A program made the position numbers and the translations under genes. Positions 63,551 through 64,000 of a stretch of DNA of 64,000 nucleotides are shown here, piece by piece. Origin of the DNA: Micromonospora nigra (GTDB lineage: Bacteria > Actinomycetota > Actinomycetes > Mycobacteriales > Micromonosporaceae); the NCBI RefSeq assembly GCF_900091585.1, contig NZ_FMHT01000003.1:5792001-5856000 (forward strand), in the 5' to 3' direction. Under the pieces are notes generated by a model. It searched no databases. It was not told where the DNA came from and worked only from the letters and a program-made list of their open reading frames with translations. Numbering within the stretch: position 1 is the stretch's first letter; the number at the start of each line of letters is the position of its first letter.

Positions 63551-64000
63551 AGCATAACCGTACCCACTCCCCGGGCACCCGGCTCGCCGCGGTGGGTCGC
63601 CTTCGGGTCGCCGAGGGCCCGCCACGCGGTCGGACCCACCGCCCCAGCGGGATCGGCGTCACCGGCCGGACGCGTACGGTGACGACGCCCGCCGGATCGC
63701 TGCCGGACCCGGGCCGCTCGGGCCCCGGGTGGGCCGTGGCGGGCGCGTGGCTGTCACGGGCGGGCGCGTGGCGTCACGGGCGGGCGCGTGGGCGTCACGA
63801 CCACCGACCGCGTTACGGCGAACCGCCGTCCGGTGTGATAGACAATTCTCACCTTCGGCTCCGCCGGTGGCGACGCGTGCGGTGGGTCGTGCTCCTGTCA
63901 TTGGTCCGGTTCAGGTCCGCCGCCGACGTCGCCGCTGCGAGCCGCGGTCGTCCGCGAGCCGTGGCCGACCTTCCGACCGGGCAGCCAGTCCCGGCACGAC
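63551..64000. other. Window-end region: GC-rich repeats, no confident gene
   Basis: Three near copies of a 20-21 base unit (GGGCGGGCGCGTGG then GTCAC) lie at 63738-63798. An AT-rich spot, GTGATAGACAATTCTCAC, at 63835-63852 could be a promoter or operator. On the minus strand a frame is open from the window edge (64000) to a stop at 63911-63913, reading about 29 residues with an Arg-rich end, possibly the tail of a gene beyond the window. An 80-codon frame at 63659-63901 is probably chance. Confidence 0.4.

Overview
The window is high-GC actinomycete DNA, with strong third-position G/C bias, many GTG starts and frequent 1-8 nt start/stop overlaps. Lsr2, a SARP regulator, a type II PKS of spore-pigment flavour, a PolDom-type NHEJ polymerase and a DUF2188 protein fit Micromonosporaceae (Micromonospora, Salinispora or a relative). 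That assignment is inference. No rRNA, tRNA, CRISPR array, insertion sequence or prophage gene was found.

Layout. 1-6.5 kb: tail of an unidentified gene, an APC-type permease, a secreted beta-helix protein, a small membrane protein, a YrdC-fold protein and an anchored helix-hairpin-helix protein. 6.8-18.3 kb: a type II (aromatic) polyketide cluster. An FAD hydroxylase, a TcmI-like cyclase and a SARP regulator run leftward. A second TcmI-like cyclase, a fused AccD-AccA, BCCP, biotin carboxylase, an ACP fused to an aromatase/cyclase, a cupin, KS-alpha, KS-beta and an ABM monooxygenase run rightward, tightly coupled. The cluster therefore carries its own malonyl-CoA supply. 18.3-25.5 kb: housekeeping genes, including glyA behind a ZTP riboswitch, an acyltransferase/SGNH pseudogene made by an internal deletion, and a stand-alone LigD-type polymerase. 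25.5-29.8 kb: an Lrp/AsnC regulator divergent from an E1alpha-E1beta-E2 2-oxoacid dehydrogenase operon. 30-41 kb: L,D-transpeptidase, SMP-30-like, STAS, FKBP, DoxX, metal-receptor, DICT/degenerate-GGDEF, secreted, Lsr2, DEAD-box helicase and 2H phosphoesterase genes. 41.2-48.1 kb: a Liv-type ABC transporter operon with an acyl-CoA ligase inside it, followed by an array of UUCG-tetraloop hairpins. 48.4-52.4 kb: an M15/DUF5715-like protein and a 903-residue secreted Fn3/Ig-like protein.

52.5-57.85 kb holds the most interesting system, a lasso-peptide cluster split into two convergent arms. The rightward arm has an HPr-kinase-like protein, a PF14907-type nucleotidyltransferase and the B2 protease. 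The leftward arm has a 53-residue precursor (57846-57685), an ATPase-permease fusion, a short asparagine-synthetase-like cyclase without a glutaminase domain, and a PqqD-like B1/RRE. The leader matches the lasso rule Tyr-x2-Pro-x-Leu/Ile-x3-Gly-x5-Thr exactly. The core is predicted to be 18 residues with Asp at positions 7 and 8 and a near-terminal Ser. Kinase plus nucleotidyltransferase predicts phosphorylation and further decoration, as described for paeninodin and pseudomycoidin.

58-64 kb: a DUF2188 protein, a secreted LVIVD-repeat protein divergent from a DUF305 protein around a perfect CRP-type palindrome, a nucleotide-sugar dehydrogenase and a membrane Ser/Thr kinase. All functions come from reading motifs by eye; no database search was run.
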